The notes beneath the pieces were generated by a model. The model ran no database searches, had not been told where the DNA came from, and saw only the letters and a program-made list of their open reading frames with translations. The position numbers and the translations under genes are program-made. From positions 24,816,482-24,880,481 of the forward strand of contig NC_030681.2 of assembly GCF_000004195.4 (NCBI RefSeq): a DNA stretch of 64,000 nt, given 5' to 3'. This document shows, piece by piece, positions 12,423-24,930 of this stretch. Numbering within the stretch: the stretch's first letter is position 1; each line of letters opens with the position of its first letter. The stretch comes from Xenopus tropicalis (Eukaryota; Chordata; Amphibia; Anura; Pipidae).

Positions 12423-12870
12423 GCCCAAGAATGTAATTGTTACAGCTGTATTAAAAACAACATTAAAGAATCCTATGAAAAATCCTTAGAGAGATCCTTG
12501 CTCACAAGAGCTTACAATCTAAGGGTATTGACAGTTATTTACAGTTAAGGCTGTAAAAAATAATTGGGGGTAATTTATTATGGTAATTTGACTTCTGATG
12601 TATCACGGTGTATCAAATTGGCTTAACCCAGGGGAGCCTAGGGGCAATTTATGTGCTTGTGCCTCCTTATACCACAATTATACCACAGGCATCTATAAGC
12701 AAGTAGGGGTTAATGCTTCCCTTACGGTCGTTAGTCCGCATTCAGTTTAATGATCTCAGACAGAGGGAAGGCCTGTGTAAGCATGGGTTGCCCATCCAGG
12801 TGTAGAAATTCCCCCTGAGTACATCTACCCATGGATACAGAGATGGCAGGTGTTTTCCCCCATAGAAGTA
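12423..12870. other. Unique DNA with a small retroposon-tail-like piece
   Basis: 'caagagcttacaatctaa' near 12500-12530 resembles the 3' part of frog SINE/LINE tails. The rest is unrecognised. Confidence 0.4.
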
Positions 12871-13197
12871 CAGGTATGGACCTGGACCTGTTATCCAGGA
12901 TGATTGGGACCTGGGGTTTTCTGGATAACAGATCTTTCTGTAATTTGGATCTCCATAACTTAAGCTAAAAATCATTTAAATGTTGAACAAACCCAATAGG
13001 CTTGTTTTGCCTCCAATAAGGATGAATTATATCTTAGTTGGGATCAAGTACAGGTACTGTTTTATTATTACAGAGAAAAAGGAAACCATTTTAACAAGTT
13101 AGAGTTATTTGTTTATATTGGAGTCTATGGGAGATGGCCTTTCCGTAATTTGGAACATTCTGGATAACGGGTTTCCAGATAAGGGATCCCATACCTG
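12871..13197 (+). repeat. CAGGTATGGGACC MITE, full length with a single internal unit
   Basis: Ends 'caggtatggacc' and 'gggatcccatacctg', flanked by TA on both sides. It has only one copy of the 113-bp segment and so represents the unexpanded form of the family seen at 3.8, 23.5, 32.5 and 63.9 kb. Confidence 0.9.
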
Positions 13198-14493
13198 TAT
13201 AACATTTGTGGGATAGTAATGCTATTACTCTTGACTCCCCTCATTGAGTTGGGTGGTTTTTAGACTACTGGGGTCCCGTTACATCATTGGTTAGCAGGGG
13301 CAAGTGACCAGTAGCATTGGCAGCAGCCAACCAATGAGAGCAGAGAGAGCGGCTGCTGTGGCGTAGCTGCCACCCAGAAGTTGGCATGCATGTGACTCTT
13401 GTTGAACATTCACCATGCTTTTAACCTTAAATGAGCAATAAATGGTTAAGCTGGAGACAGTGACACTGTAATTTCAGCAGATGAGACTGCCCCTGGATGG
13501 GGGGATTTAGAAGAGACCTAAGATGAGGAGACTGAGGTGCTTTCACATACAGGGGAGTGTGGGCCAAACGAGCATCTTCCCACACTAGAGGACACTTGAT
13601 TACTAGTAAAGGCACGTCCTTTGCATTCTAATTCCTGTATATAATATGATATATGTATCAGTTAGATGGGAGCATCGTTTTAAAGACATTTGTATAATCT
13701 GAAGCTCCTGTGAGTAGGGCCCTTATTATTTTATGACCCCTGTTATAGCAAAACTTGCCGGTGCTATATAAGTAAATAATAATGTTAGCTGTATGTCTAA
13801 TTTACTAAATATTTGCTTAATACCATTATAATAAGGGCAAATACATATCTTTCATTTATCAGTGATGCAATTAACACCACCCTGAAACATAAACAGAAAC
13901 ACAGACAGATATATATATACGGGGTATATAGTGTATATAAAGATAATTGTGATCTCCAAGTTGAAACCATACTATTCAGCATATTGCCTCTTATTTTGCT
14001 GCACAACAATGGCTTTATGTTCTATATCTGGGATCTCATTAAAACGAAGGTGACGGGCCATTTGAAGAGTGAAATATTTGCATTTGCTAATTGGAAATCA
14101 CCTTGACATTAAACTAATGAGCAGACCAGGTGCAGGCGGCTATAGCGCAATCATTTCCCACTTACAGGCAATCTCTCATTGCCTTGAACCGACGCTTAGC
14201 CTTTTATTTATAGACACAGGTATAAAAAAATAAGTTTGAAAACTTTTTATTGCTGAGAAAACTTACATGGCCGAGTGATTGGCATTTGCTTTGTGATTCA
14301 TTTCCCCGTAAACAGCAAAGAGCAGTCGGGCCGAATGCAGGGAAATGGCACGTTCATCATGGCGCAGCATAAGCGCTTCAAATGGAGGCTGTTTAATCCT
14401 ATAAATACCACTCACAGCCTTAGGAGGAGGGTGATTTTTGTGTTTTCGGGAAGGAAAAGCATTCTCTGCACAGATTCCTTTATAGTGTAAGCC
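13198..14493. other. Mostly unique non-coding DNA
   Basis: About 13715-13785 ends in 'ggtgctatataagtaaataataatg', like a retroposon 3' tail. 14030-14480 is repeat-free and a candidate for cross-species comparison. No exon supported. Confidence 0.4.
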
Positions 14494-14809
14494 TTAAAGC
14501 TGGCCATACACGCACCGATAATATCGTACGAAAACTCGTTTCGTACGATATTTGGTGCATGTATGGCAATTCGGCAAGTCCCCCGATATCGCAGGAAGCT
14601 GCTGATATTGGTCGACATGCCGATCGGCCAGGTTAAAAGATTTTGATCGGGTGCCATAGAAGGCGCCTGACCAAAATCTGCCTTCAGCGCTGAATCGTCA
14701 GAAGGAGGTAGAAATCCTATTGTTTCTACCTCCTTATCTGCCGTTTCAGCCCTGAGCGGTTTGTGGCTGATTGTACGATCGCATATCGCCACGTGTGTGG
14801 CCACCTTTA
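14494..14809. repeat. MITE with 'ttaaagctggccatacacg' ends
   Basis: Left 'ttaaagctggccatacacg' mirrors right 'cgtgtgtggccacctttag'. An internal hairpin at about 14518-14550 pairs 'aatatcgtacgaaa' with 'tttcgtacgatatt'. A truncated relative lies at 53704-53946. Confidence 0.85.
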
Positions 14810-15006
14810 GGGTGAAGATACACAGAGCTACTAGTAGCTGCTACTTGTCACAGCTACTAAAACAGACAATGCTGATCATTTACTGATAATTATCTCTACG
14901 TGTGTTTTAGCAGAGGCAATTCTCAGTATTGTCTATAACAGGGTATTTTCTGGTGTAGTGGTGAGAACTAGCTGCTACTAAGTAGCTCTGTGTGTCTTCA
15001 CCCTTA
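14808..15006. repeat. MITE with 'tagggtgaagayacacagagctact' ends
   Basis: About 199 bp. 'gggtgaagatacacagagct' at the left is the inverse of 'agctctgtgtgtcttcaccc' at the right apart from one mismatch. It directly abuts, and shares the TAG with, the preceding MITE. Confidence 0.85.
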
Positions 15007-15304
15007 GTTAAATAGAGGTACTGTGTGCTCTAATAATCTCTATGCTCCCCATGCGATCCCTGGGAATGGGCCCTTGCAGTATTAGTGGAGGAAAGGTGTT
15101 GCAGAACTGCACAAGTGGCTATTTAAAACAAATGATAATAATTTATTTACTGGAACATAGAACCATCTCTTGAAGGACAGTTTCAGACACCAGGACTTCT
15201 AAATCTAATTCCTTCTAATTCTCTTTGGTGGAGCTTTAGGCTGCTCACTAGCTAACCTGATCCTAACTCTCACTCCTGGAGGGAACTATTACAATACTAC
15301 CGTC
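15007..15304. other. Unique non-coding DNA
   Basis: Nothing recognised. Confidence 0.4.
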
Positions 15305-15604
15305 ACAAAATGGCGCGTGTAGCACAGCAAAAAATTTGTGACCTCACTCCCTAAATACTCCCATTTTACAAAATTTGCCAGGTTATGTCAAGTTGTACCT
15401 AAGCGCAGGGGTTGAGTATTGTGGGCTCTCTGCCAAAAACCTACTTATCTAATTAAGTTTTAGAAACTTTGTATCTTTTTTGGCATTCAGTGCAGGAGAT
15501 CAAAGAGAAATGAGGGACTTTTCAATAAGAATCCAGGATTGGGGGCTGAGCTGTTAAAATCTGGACTGTCCTGTAAAAATTGGGGCAGTTGGTAGGTTGG
15601 TAGA
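15305..15604 (-). repeat. Second copy of the 'tacctcccaac' MITE, reverse and partial
   Basis: Shares 'agtgcaggagatcaaagagaaatgaggga' (split here for length) and 'actcccattttacaaaatttgccaggtta' motifs with 6185-6648 in inverse order. Ends in a decayed 'cagttggtaggttggta'. Confidence 0.75.
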
Positions 15605-16101
15605 TATGCACCTACTGGGCCTACCTCCGCCCTAATAGGGTAAAGATATGTAGAAAATGCAGGTAGGAGGCGGGTGGTGACATTTTGGGTGTAGTGGGTG
15701 ATGCCAGGGGCGTGGTTGATAATGTCAGGGCGGAGTTATGATGTGATGATATAAATATTTTAATACACAGATGCCATGAATATGATGTATGTATGTATGT
15801 ATGTATATTCTTATAAACAGTGCTTAGTGATGTCATCAGTTATAATTGGTCCTCAGTGATGTTATTTCTGTCACATGGTTCACTGATACTTGTGTATTAT
15901 AATAATAATGTACCCCCTGTTGTAAAATATGAGGATATTAGAAGTCATCTTGGACTTCTATGACTTGTATAAAGGCAGTTGGTCATTGAACTCCTTGGTG
16001 AATTGTAATATCCTAACACTTACATAAGGGGCTACATTATTCACTATATATGTATATATATGTACTATACAATATGTACTATACAATTAAACTGATTGGT
16101 A
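15605..16101. other. Mixed DNA with (ATGT)n and a MITE fragment
   Basis: (ATGT)n lies at 15784-15808. 'tatgaggatattagaagtcatcttgg' at about 15928-15955 belongs to the family also seen at 41.19 and 63.3 kb. AT-rich tandem 'gtactatacaat' repeats lie at 16061-16088. Confidence 0.5.
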
Positions 16102-16386
16102 TTAAAGGGGCAGTTCACTCTAATAAAATACAAATAATAACTTTTTAGTAACTTTGGTGTTGAAAAACCCTCTAATCCCAGTTTGCAATAGTAAGGGTAA
16201 CTGAGTCACTTGGCATGTGCGTTATAGGCATAATTGGGGGCTATTTTCTTTCCCTTCTTTTACTTCTCTAAGAGATGGTACCTGAGGGGCATATTGACTA
16301 TGGTATGAAAGTTTAAATCTGACAAGAATCAATAATTGGCCACAACATCAGCAATTTACTAAAACAAGTATGATTTGTGCCTTTAA
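16102..16386. repeat. T2-type MITE, 285 bp, TTAA at both ends
   Basis: Starts TTAAAGGGGCAGTTCAC and ends GCCTTTAA, with TTAA at 16102-16105 and 16383-16386. The TIRs agree only over the first 7 bases. Confidence 0.65.
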
Positions 16387-16945
16387 AGAAGACCTGTTGC
16401 AGTCCCCCGTGTGATTTATCGGGGTGCATGAAGGTCACAGGGGATAGGGTAAGATATGTGTGTGTGTCTGTCTGAAGCACATTCCTTCCTAATCAAAAGC
16501 AGTTGGTTTTATGTCCCTATGTCAGCGATGGCTGAAAGGTTAATGCACATTGTGACTTTAATGAAACACATATATCTGTCTAATAATAACCGGTGATACA
16601 AACCGCTCTGTATCTTGGGCTCCCTAAAGAGACTCATTAAATTCCTACCGTGCAGAGGATTCCTAAGCTGCCGCCACTATTGTCAGTATCTCACAGCACA
16701 CATCTCCTACAAATACAAACTGGGGATTTAATGCTGGAATTCAAATTAAATCTCTTGCTAAAATGAATCACTGGATTCCTCATGAACAGAAAGATGCGTT
16801 TGGCTTTAGACATGGGTTTGTCTGAATGTTTCCACATTTGTGTTCTGCTTCTGATTGTACTGAGCAGAGCATTAGATGGAATTCATTAGTACTGGATACT
16901 GAGCATCAGGCAATAGTCAAATACTCATGTCTTTAACCTCGGTTA
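16387..16945. other. Unique non-coding DNA
   Basis: No repeat or exon recognised. 16560-16760 is repeat-free. Confidence 0.4.
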
Positions 16946-17707
16946 CAGGGTCGGACTGGCCCATTGGGATACCAGGAAAAATCCCGGGGGCCCCTGTTGG
17001 GCCCTGCCACTTGCCACCACCGCTCTGCTGTGCTACTTACTTTGCTGTTAAAAATTAAAGATGGGTATATGTTCCACAGTGGCCATATTTAACTTTTATC
17101 AGCAAAGTAAGTAGCTCAGTGGAGCAGGAATGACAGTGGCTGGGGGCGGAGCAAGAGTGTGGAGTGGCAGGGATTGGGTAGCTGGCCCATAGGTGGCTGA
17201 GTGGTGGGCCCTAAAGTCGGTCTATTGGTGGGCCCAATAATGGGGGTTGTTGCTGACCAATTGCTTGTTTGACCTCGACTGCCTGAAGTTTTGTCCTTCC
17301 TGACTTTTTCTACTGCTTTACCTCTGTTCCCACTCTCAGAGGCTTAAATAGTGGAAGCTGTAGGGAAGAGTCCCTTGCCTCATCTGGCCTCTGCTTCCCA
17401 TCCATGATACTGTTGGTACCTGGGGCTAATAAGCCATCCAGCCAACCCAACCCAACCAATACCTTTATTGGGAGAGCAGCAGCCACTGTGCATGGTGTGC
17501 AAAAGAAACGTTTGTGCCCAGGCTACCTGTGGGCTGTCTAATGAATGAGGGTTAAGCTGCATGTGTGCCTCCTGGTTGTGTGAGGGAAAAGCAAATAGAA
17601 CATTAAATTAGAGGCAAAACAGCCGGTTGGCGTGTCCCATTCATATGACTAGCTGCCAAAGGCTCACCAGGATTTTCCCGGTACCCTAGTAGGCAAGTCA
17701 GACTCTG
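16946..17707. repeat. Element with CAGGGTCGGACTGG-type ends (boundary tentative)
   Basis: Left end 'cagggtcggactggccc...gataccaggaaaaatcccgg'; an inverse 'ttttcccggtaccctag...agtcagactctg' ends at 17707. The interior shares 'tctgctgtgctacttactttgctg' and 'aaagatgggtatatgttccac' with 40.74-40.82 kb. No target duplication seen, so the right boundary may belong to a separate copy. Confidence 0.5.
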
Positions 17708-18049
17708 GGCATAGATAGCTATAGACATGGGCATCCACAGAAGGGGGCAAGATGGCGCACTTGCCCCCCCCCTGGAAAAGTAGCAAAAAAAAAAAAAAAA
17801 ACCTTACTCCGTTTCTGTCCCCTCAAGCCCGTTTTGCTGTGCTCCGATTGGATCGTTCTTCTTGTGGATTCTCCAATCAGAGAACAGCTTCCTTGACAGA
17901 CAGTAAAATTGACCAATCAGAGCACAGATGCACACAGGGATCGGGAGATTTTGCAAACTGGAAACAGAAATGAAGACTGAAAAGAAGAATCTGCAGCTGT
18001 AACTTTACCTAAGAACCAACTCTCAACTTTTGCTGCAGTTTTCATCCCA
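17708..18049. other. Unique left flank of the 13-bp array
   Basis: Contains an A-run at 17785-17801 after a C-run, and two short 'gattggatcgttc/ccaatcagag' motifs. No promoter is evident. Confidence 0.4.
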
Positions 18050-21000
18050 CAGGCCCATACACAGGCACTATACACAGGCACTATACACAGGCACTATACA
18101 CAGGTACTATACACAGGTACTATACCCAGGCACTATACACAGGTACTATACGCAGGCACTATACACAGGTACTATACACAGGCACTATACACAGGCACTA
18201 TACGCAGGCACTATACACAGGCACTATACGCAGGTACTATACCCAGGCACTATACACAGGCACTATACGCAGGCACTATACACAGGCACTATACACAGGT
18301 ACTATACCCAGGCACTATACACAGGCACTATACACAGGCACTATACACAGGTACTATACACAGGCACTATACGCAGGTACTATACGCAGGTACTATACCC
18401 AGGCACTATACACAGGTACTATACACAGGTACTATACACAGGCACTATACACAGGCACTATACGCAGGTACTATACCCAGGCACTATACACAGGTACTAT
18501 ACACAGGCACTATACGCAGGCACTATACACAGGCACTATACGCAGGCACTATACACAGGCACTATACGCAGGTACTATACCCAGGCACTATACACAGGCA
18601 CTATACGCAGGCACTATACACAGGCACTATACGCAGGTACTATACCCAGGCACTATACACAGGCACTATACGCAGGTACTATACCCAGGTACTATACCCA
18701 GGCACTATACGCAGGTACTATACCCAGGTACTATACACAGGCACTATACACAGGCACTATACGCAGGCACTATACGCAGGCACTATACGCAGGTACTATA
18801 CACAGGCACTATACGCAGGTACTATACGCAGGCACTATACGCAGGCACTATACGCAGGCACTATATGCAGGTACTATACCCAGGTACTATACGCAGGTAC
18901 TATACGCAGGCACTATACGCAGGCACTATACGCAGGCACTATACGCAGGTACTATACCCAGGTACTATACACAGGTACTATACACAGGCACTATACACAG
19001 GTACTATACACAGGCACTATACACAGGTACTATACACAGGTACTATACACAGGTACTATACACAGGCACTATACGCAGGCACTATACGCAGGCACTATAC
19101 GCAGGCACTATACACAGGCACTATACACAGGTACTATACCCAGGTACTATACACAGGTACTATACACAGGCACTATACACAGGTACTATACACAGGTACT
19201 ATACACAGGCACTATACACAGGTACTATACCCAGGTACTATACACAGGTACTATACACAGGTACTATACACAGGCACTATACCCAGGTACTATACACAGG
19301 CACTATACACAGGCACTATACACAGGTACTATACACAGGCACTATACACAGGCACTATACCCAGGTACTATACACAGGCACTATACACAGGCGCTATACA
19401 CAGGTACTATATACAGGCACTATACACAGGTACTATACCCAGGTACTATACACAGGTACTATACACAGGCACTATACACAGGTACTATACACAGGCACTA
19501 TACACAGGTACTATACACAGGCACTATACACAGGTACTATACACAGGTACTATACACAGGCACTATACACAGGCACTATACACAGGCACTATACACAGGC
19601 ACTATACACAGGTACTATACACAGGTACTATACACAGGTACTATACACAGGCACTATACACAGGTACTATACACAGGCACTATACACAGGCACTATACAC
19701 AGGTACTATACACAGGTACTATACACAGGTACTATACACAGGCACTATACACAGGCACTATACCCAGGTACTATACACAGGCACTATACACAGGCACTAT
19801 ACACAGGTACTATACACAGGTACTATACACAGGCACTATACACAGGTACTATACACAGGTACTATACCCAGGTACTATACACAGGCACTATACACAGGTA
19901 CTATACACAGGCACTATACACAGGTACTATACACAGGTACTATATACAGGCACTATACACAGGTACTATACCCAGGTACTATACACAGGTACTATACACA
20001 GGCACTATACACAGGTACTATACACAGGTACTATACACAGGCACTATACACAGGTACTATATACAGGCACTATACACAGGTACTATACACAGGCACTATA
20101 CACAGGTACTATACCCAGGTACTATACACAGGTACTATACACAGGCACTATACACAGGCACTATACACAGGTACTATACACAGGCACTATACACAGGTAC
20201 TATACACAGGTACTATACACAGGTACTATACACAGGCACTATATACAGGCACTATACACAGGTACTATACACAGGCACTATACACAGGTACTATATACAG
20301 GCACTATACACAGGCACTATACACAGGCACTATACACAGTACTATACCCAGGTACTATACACAGGTACTATACACAGGCACTATACACAGGTACTATACA
20401 CAGGTACTATACACAGGCACTATACACAGGCACTATACACAGGTACTATACACAGGCACTATACACAGGTACTATACACAGGTACTATACACAGGTACTA
20501 TACACAGGCACTATACACAGGTACTATACACAGGTACTATACACAGGCACTATACACAGGTACTATACACAGGCACTATACACAGGTACTATACACAGGC
20601 ACTATACACAGGTACTATACACAGGTACTATACACAGGTACTATACACAGGCACTATACACAGGCACTATACACAGGTACTATACACAGGTACTATACAC
20701 AGGCACTATACACAGGCACTATACACAGGCACTATACACAGGCACTATACACAGGTACTATACACAGGCACTATACACAGGTACTATACACAGGTACTAT
20801 ACACAGGCACTATACACAGGTACTATACACAGGCACTATACACAGGTACTATACACAGGTACTATACACAGGTACTATACACAGGTACTATACACAGGCA
20901 CTATACACAGGCACTATACACAGGCACTATACACAGGCACTATACACAGGTACTATACACAGGTACTATACACAGGTACTATACACAGGCACTATACACA

Positions 21001-21986
21001 GGCACTATACACAGGCACTATACACAGGTACTATACACAGGTACTATACACAGGCACTATACACAGGTACTATACACAGGCACTATACACAGGCACTATA
21101 CACAGGTACTATACACAGGTACTATACACAGGTACTATACACAGGTACTATACACAGGCACTATACACAGGTACTATACACAGGTACTATACACAGGCAC
21201 TATACACAGGTACTATACACAGGCACTATACACAGGCACTATACACAGGTACTATACACAGGTACTATACCCAGGTGCTATACGCAGGTACTATACACAG
21301 GCACTATACACAGGCGCTATACACAGGTGCTATACGCAGGTACTATACGCAGGTACTATACACAGGTACTATACACAGGCACTATACACAGGCACTATAC
21401 ACAGGTACTATACACAGGCACTATACACAGGCACTATACACAGGCACTATACACAGGTACTATACACAGGCACTATACACAGGTACTATACACAGGTACT
21501 ATACACAGGCACTATACACAGGTACTATACACAGGCACTATACACAGGCACTATACACAGGTACTATACACAGGTACTATACACAGGTACTATACACAGG
21601 TACTATACACAGGCACTATACACAGGTACTATACACAGGTACTATACACAGGCACTATACACAGGTACTATACACAGGCACTATACACAGGCACTATACA
21701 CAGGTACTATACACAGGTACTATACCCAGGTACTATACGCAGGTACTATACACAGGTACTATACACAGGCGCTATACACAGGTGCTATACGCAGGTACTA
21801 TACGCAGGTACTATACGCAGGTACTATACACAGGCACTATACACAGGCACTATACACAGGTACTATACACAGGCACTATACACAGGCACTATACACAGGT
21901 ACTATACACAGGTACTATACACAGGTGCTATACGCAGGTACTATACACAGGTACTATACACAGGTACTATACACAGGTACTATACA
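18050..21986 (+). repeat. 13-bp minisatellite, about 303 copies
   Basis: Unit cactatacacagg (second-base C/T variant: tactatacacagg), phase kept exactly at 13 bp except one 12-bp unit near 20331-20342. Variant units (cGcagg, cCcagg) dominate 18.1-19.4 kb and variant gCtatac/cGcagg units reappear at 21.27-21.95 kb, while the middle is almost pure. Because the unit has no plus-strand stop in any register and 13 is not a multiple of 3, every forward frame reads the same 13-residue peptide (core YTQALYTGTIHRH). This explains the 1324-codon open frame at 18030-22004 and the other long frames. The opposite strand has TAG in each unit. I see no signal peptide, splice or promoter evidence for expression. 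Confidence 0.97.
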
Positions 21987-22387
21987 GTTCTAAAGAATCA
22001 CTAGCTGACATTAAATAGTTTTTTGCCTGACCTGACATCTATAATAATTTATAATCTATCCCCTACCCTAACACATGGAGGGTAAGTTAACTCTTTCCCT
22101 CTGAAAAAGCTCATTGTGTGTTTATATATTTGTTGTTGTTTTTTGCACTTACTATTTTTTTTTTTTTTTTGTCATTGTTTTGTTCATTTATAGTAAGTTA
22201 CAGTGGGGCCAATGTTGTGTATCAGTGCCAGTGTTATAGTGCCAGGGCCTGAATATCTGCCATCTGTACCCACTGCTCCTCACTGTATATAATGTGCTGG
22301 GTTTGTAAATAAGGACTGCGTCTCACTGTATATAATGGGGAGTCAGTACCCACTGCCTTTCTTGCTATAAAACTAACATAAACACAT
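21987..22387. other. Unique flank right of the 13-bp array
   Basis: T-run at about 22155-22171. 'ctcactgtatataatg' occurs twice (about 22279 and 22323). No coding signal. Confidence 0.45.
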
Positions 22388-22785
22388 CTAAAGGGGTGGT
22401 TCACTTTTAAGTTAACCTTTAGTATGTTATAAAATGGCCTATTCCTAGCAACTTTGCAATTGGTCTTCCTAATTAATTTTTTTGAATAATTTGCCTTTCT
22501 CTTCTGCCTCTATACAGATTTCAAATGGGGGCCAAAAAATATTGCTCTGTGAGGCTACAATTTTATTATTATTATAATTTTGTATTACTTATTTTTCCAA
22601 GTAGGCCCCTTAACTATTTATATTCCCATCTCTTGTTTAAACCACTACCTGGTTGCTAGGGTAAATAAGACCCTAGCAACCAGATAGCTGCTGAAATACC
22701 AAATGGAGAGCTGCTGAACAAAAAGCTAAATAACTGAAAAACCATTAAAAATAAAAGTGAATTTGAATGCAAACTACCCCTTGAA
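22388..22785 (+). repeat. T2-type MITE ('ggtggttcac' subfamily)
   Basis: Begins ctaaaggggtggttcacttt (TTAA mutated to CTAA) and ends actaccccttgaa. Contains the inner mirror 'ggttgctagggtaaa'/'accctagcaaccaga'. Same family as 12.0 and 60.3 kb. Confidence 0.85.
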
Positions 22786-23035
22786 GCTAACTGATCACAA
22801 ACACAAATGTTTGCAGATCCCCTAACAGAAGCGCGCGTATAAATACTTTTACATACTAAACATTTTAGGGTAAAAAAAAAAAAGCACCCCCACCCGCACT
22901 TTTGTACAGTATCCCTGGGAGTCAGTGGGAACGGCAAGAGGTAGTTGGGAGGTTAACTTTTTACGCCAGCAGCGAATCCACTAAGTGTCACATTTGCTGT
23001 AGGTCAGTCTGTGTACGGGCCATCTTTAGCCTCCC
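22786..23035. other. Unique non-coding DNA
   Basis: Nothing recognised. Confidence 0.4.
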
Positions 23036-23112
23036 CTAGTATCATCCTGCAAAAAAAAAAATATATATATATTTATATATATATATATTTGTCTGTTGCA
23101 GGATGATACTAG
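23036..23112. repeat. 77-bp inverted repeat with AT-rich centre
   Basis: Arms ctagtatcatcctgcaa and ttgcaggatgatactag match 17/17. The centre is A-run plus (TA)n, itself self-complementary, so nearly the whole segment can fold back. Confidence 0.9.
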
Positions 23113-23459
23113 CTTACTTGCGGACGCCCATGGCTATAGAATGTAAAAGGGGCAAGCGGTGAGGCGTATAGAAGTTTGGCCGTGTCTTTGATCAGAAATA
23201 GATGCCTGTAATGAATGAGGAAATGTCAGCATACAGTTGTGCAATTACAAGCCCTCTGCAAATGTTGGGCAGATCAGTAGCACTTTAGTCATTCCTATAT
23301 AAGTTCTTAATGCCCTACTTTTTAATTGTACAGTTTAGTTAGTTTAGCAGGCAGTATATGCAATATATTCCATTAGCCATGTGCTGCCCCAGCCGTTAAT
23401 ATTTGTGTTAATAATTAATGTTAATGTTATGTTAATAATTAATGGTTTATATGCATATA
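23113..23459. other. Unique AT-rich DNA
   Basis: 'gttaataattaatg' occurs twice at 23406-23446. Nothing else recognised. Confidence 0.4.
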
Positions 23460-24121
23460 GAGGTATAGGACCTGTTATCCAGAATGATCGGGACCCGGGG
23501 CTTTCCGGATAAGGGATCTTTCCGTAATTTGGATCTCAATGCCTTATGTCCACTTGAAAATAATTTAAACATCATTTAAACCCAATAGGCTTGTTTTGCC
23601 TCCAGTAAGGATTAATTATATCTTAGTTGGGATCAAGTACAGGTACTGTTTTATTATTACAGAGAAAAGGGAATCATTTAACCATTAAATAAACCCAATA
23701 GGGCTGTTCTGCCCCCAATAAGGGGTAATTATATCTTAGTTGGGATCAAGTACAGGTACTGTTTTATTATTACAGAGAAAAGGGAATCATTTAACCATTA
23801 AATATACCCAATAGGGCTGTTCTGCCCCCAATAAGGGGTAATTATATCTTAGTTGGGATCAAGTACAGGTACTGTTTTATTATTACAGAGAAAAGGGAAT
23901 CATTTAACCATTAAATAAACCCAATAGGGCTGTTCTGCCCCCAATAAGGGGTAATTATATCTTAGTTGGGATCAAGTACAGGTACTGTTTTATTATTACA
24001 GAGAAAAAGGAAACCATTTTTAAAAAATAGAATTATTTTCTTATAATAGAGTCTATGGGAGATGGCCTTTCCGTAATTTGGAACTTTCTGGATAACTGGT
24101 TTCCAGATAAGGGATCCCATA
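23460..24121 (+). repeat. CAGGTATGGGACC MITE with four 113-bp internal units
   Basis: Left end 'aggtataggacctgttatcc', right end 'ccagataagggatcccata'. Units begin near 23558, 23671, 23784 and 23897 (113-bp spacing). The outermost left unit is diverged and the inner ones are near-identical to those at 3.9-4.5 and 32.6-32.9 kb. Confidence 0.92.
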
Positions 24122-24825
24122 ATGTACATTTTTTCACTGCCGCCTAGTGACCAAGGTCATATTGCAAGATGTTTGTTAATCCTCCCATTCCCCTTCCTTA
24201 TGTGTGATGTCAGTCCCTCCCACCATTCCTTTCCTGTTCCTGCTTTCCACGTGTGAGGAGCTACTCTAGCGGTTAGGAAAGCAATATTCTTTTTGACCTC
24301 CAACATTTGTATATCCACTCCAACATTTGTTCTCCCACCCTAAATAAAAAACCCTTGTGGATTCCAAGTGTCTGGTGAGTGCTGCTATCTGGCAAAGATT
24401 GGCCACAGTAGTTGCACCAAGCTCCATACAGGCCCAGGGAGAGGGGTCTCAGGGGAAACTCAGCCATTATCACAGCAATAGGAGTCAGAATAAGGCACCT
24501 CTTGTCTAACTTAATGAAATTGCCTTTAGTGCTGTAGGAACTTTAGAAGCCAAATATTTGGGGGATTTTTTCCATTGGAAATTCTTCTCTTCTAGAGCAA
24601 AGACTGCAATTGCACCAGACACGGGGTCAGGTCTTTTAGACTCTATAAAGTAGAGAAACCATTCTGATCCATGTTTATTATCAGATGCCCCAGTATAGCA
24701 GCCTTGCGCCTTAAGCAGAAACCTTTATACCAGCGATCCTAAACCTATAGCCAAAAATGTCCCCCATGTTGTTTGATACGGATCACCATGATCTCCTTGA
24801 ACAATGCAAAGGGCTTCCACCAATG
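24122..24825. other. Unique non-coding DNA
   Basis: No exon or repeat recognised. Confidence 0.4.
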
Positions 24826-24930
24826 ACTTCTATTGTTGCTGATGGAAAGGCATTTCGGAGCAGTTAGTCACCCACAATAGCAGAAATCTATAGCACGTGA
24901 CTAAACTGCACCGTAGGACATCAGCCTTAA
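24826..24930 (-). repeat. End fragment of a 'ggctgatg' MITE
   Basis: 'aggacatcagcctta' is the family's terminal sequence as seen at 48780-49078. The other end is missing. Confidence 0.55.

Noticed and set aside
14412..14804. A 130-residue minus-strand gene
   Set aside because: Overlaps the 'ctggccatacacg' MITE and has no recognisable domain.
18030..22004. A 1324-residue repetitive protein gene
   Set aside because: All three forward frames encode the same repeat because of the 13-bp unit; no start context, splice signals or unique domains. Treated as a minisatellite.
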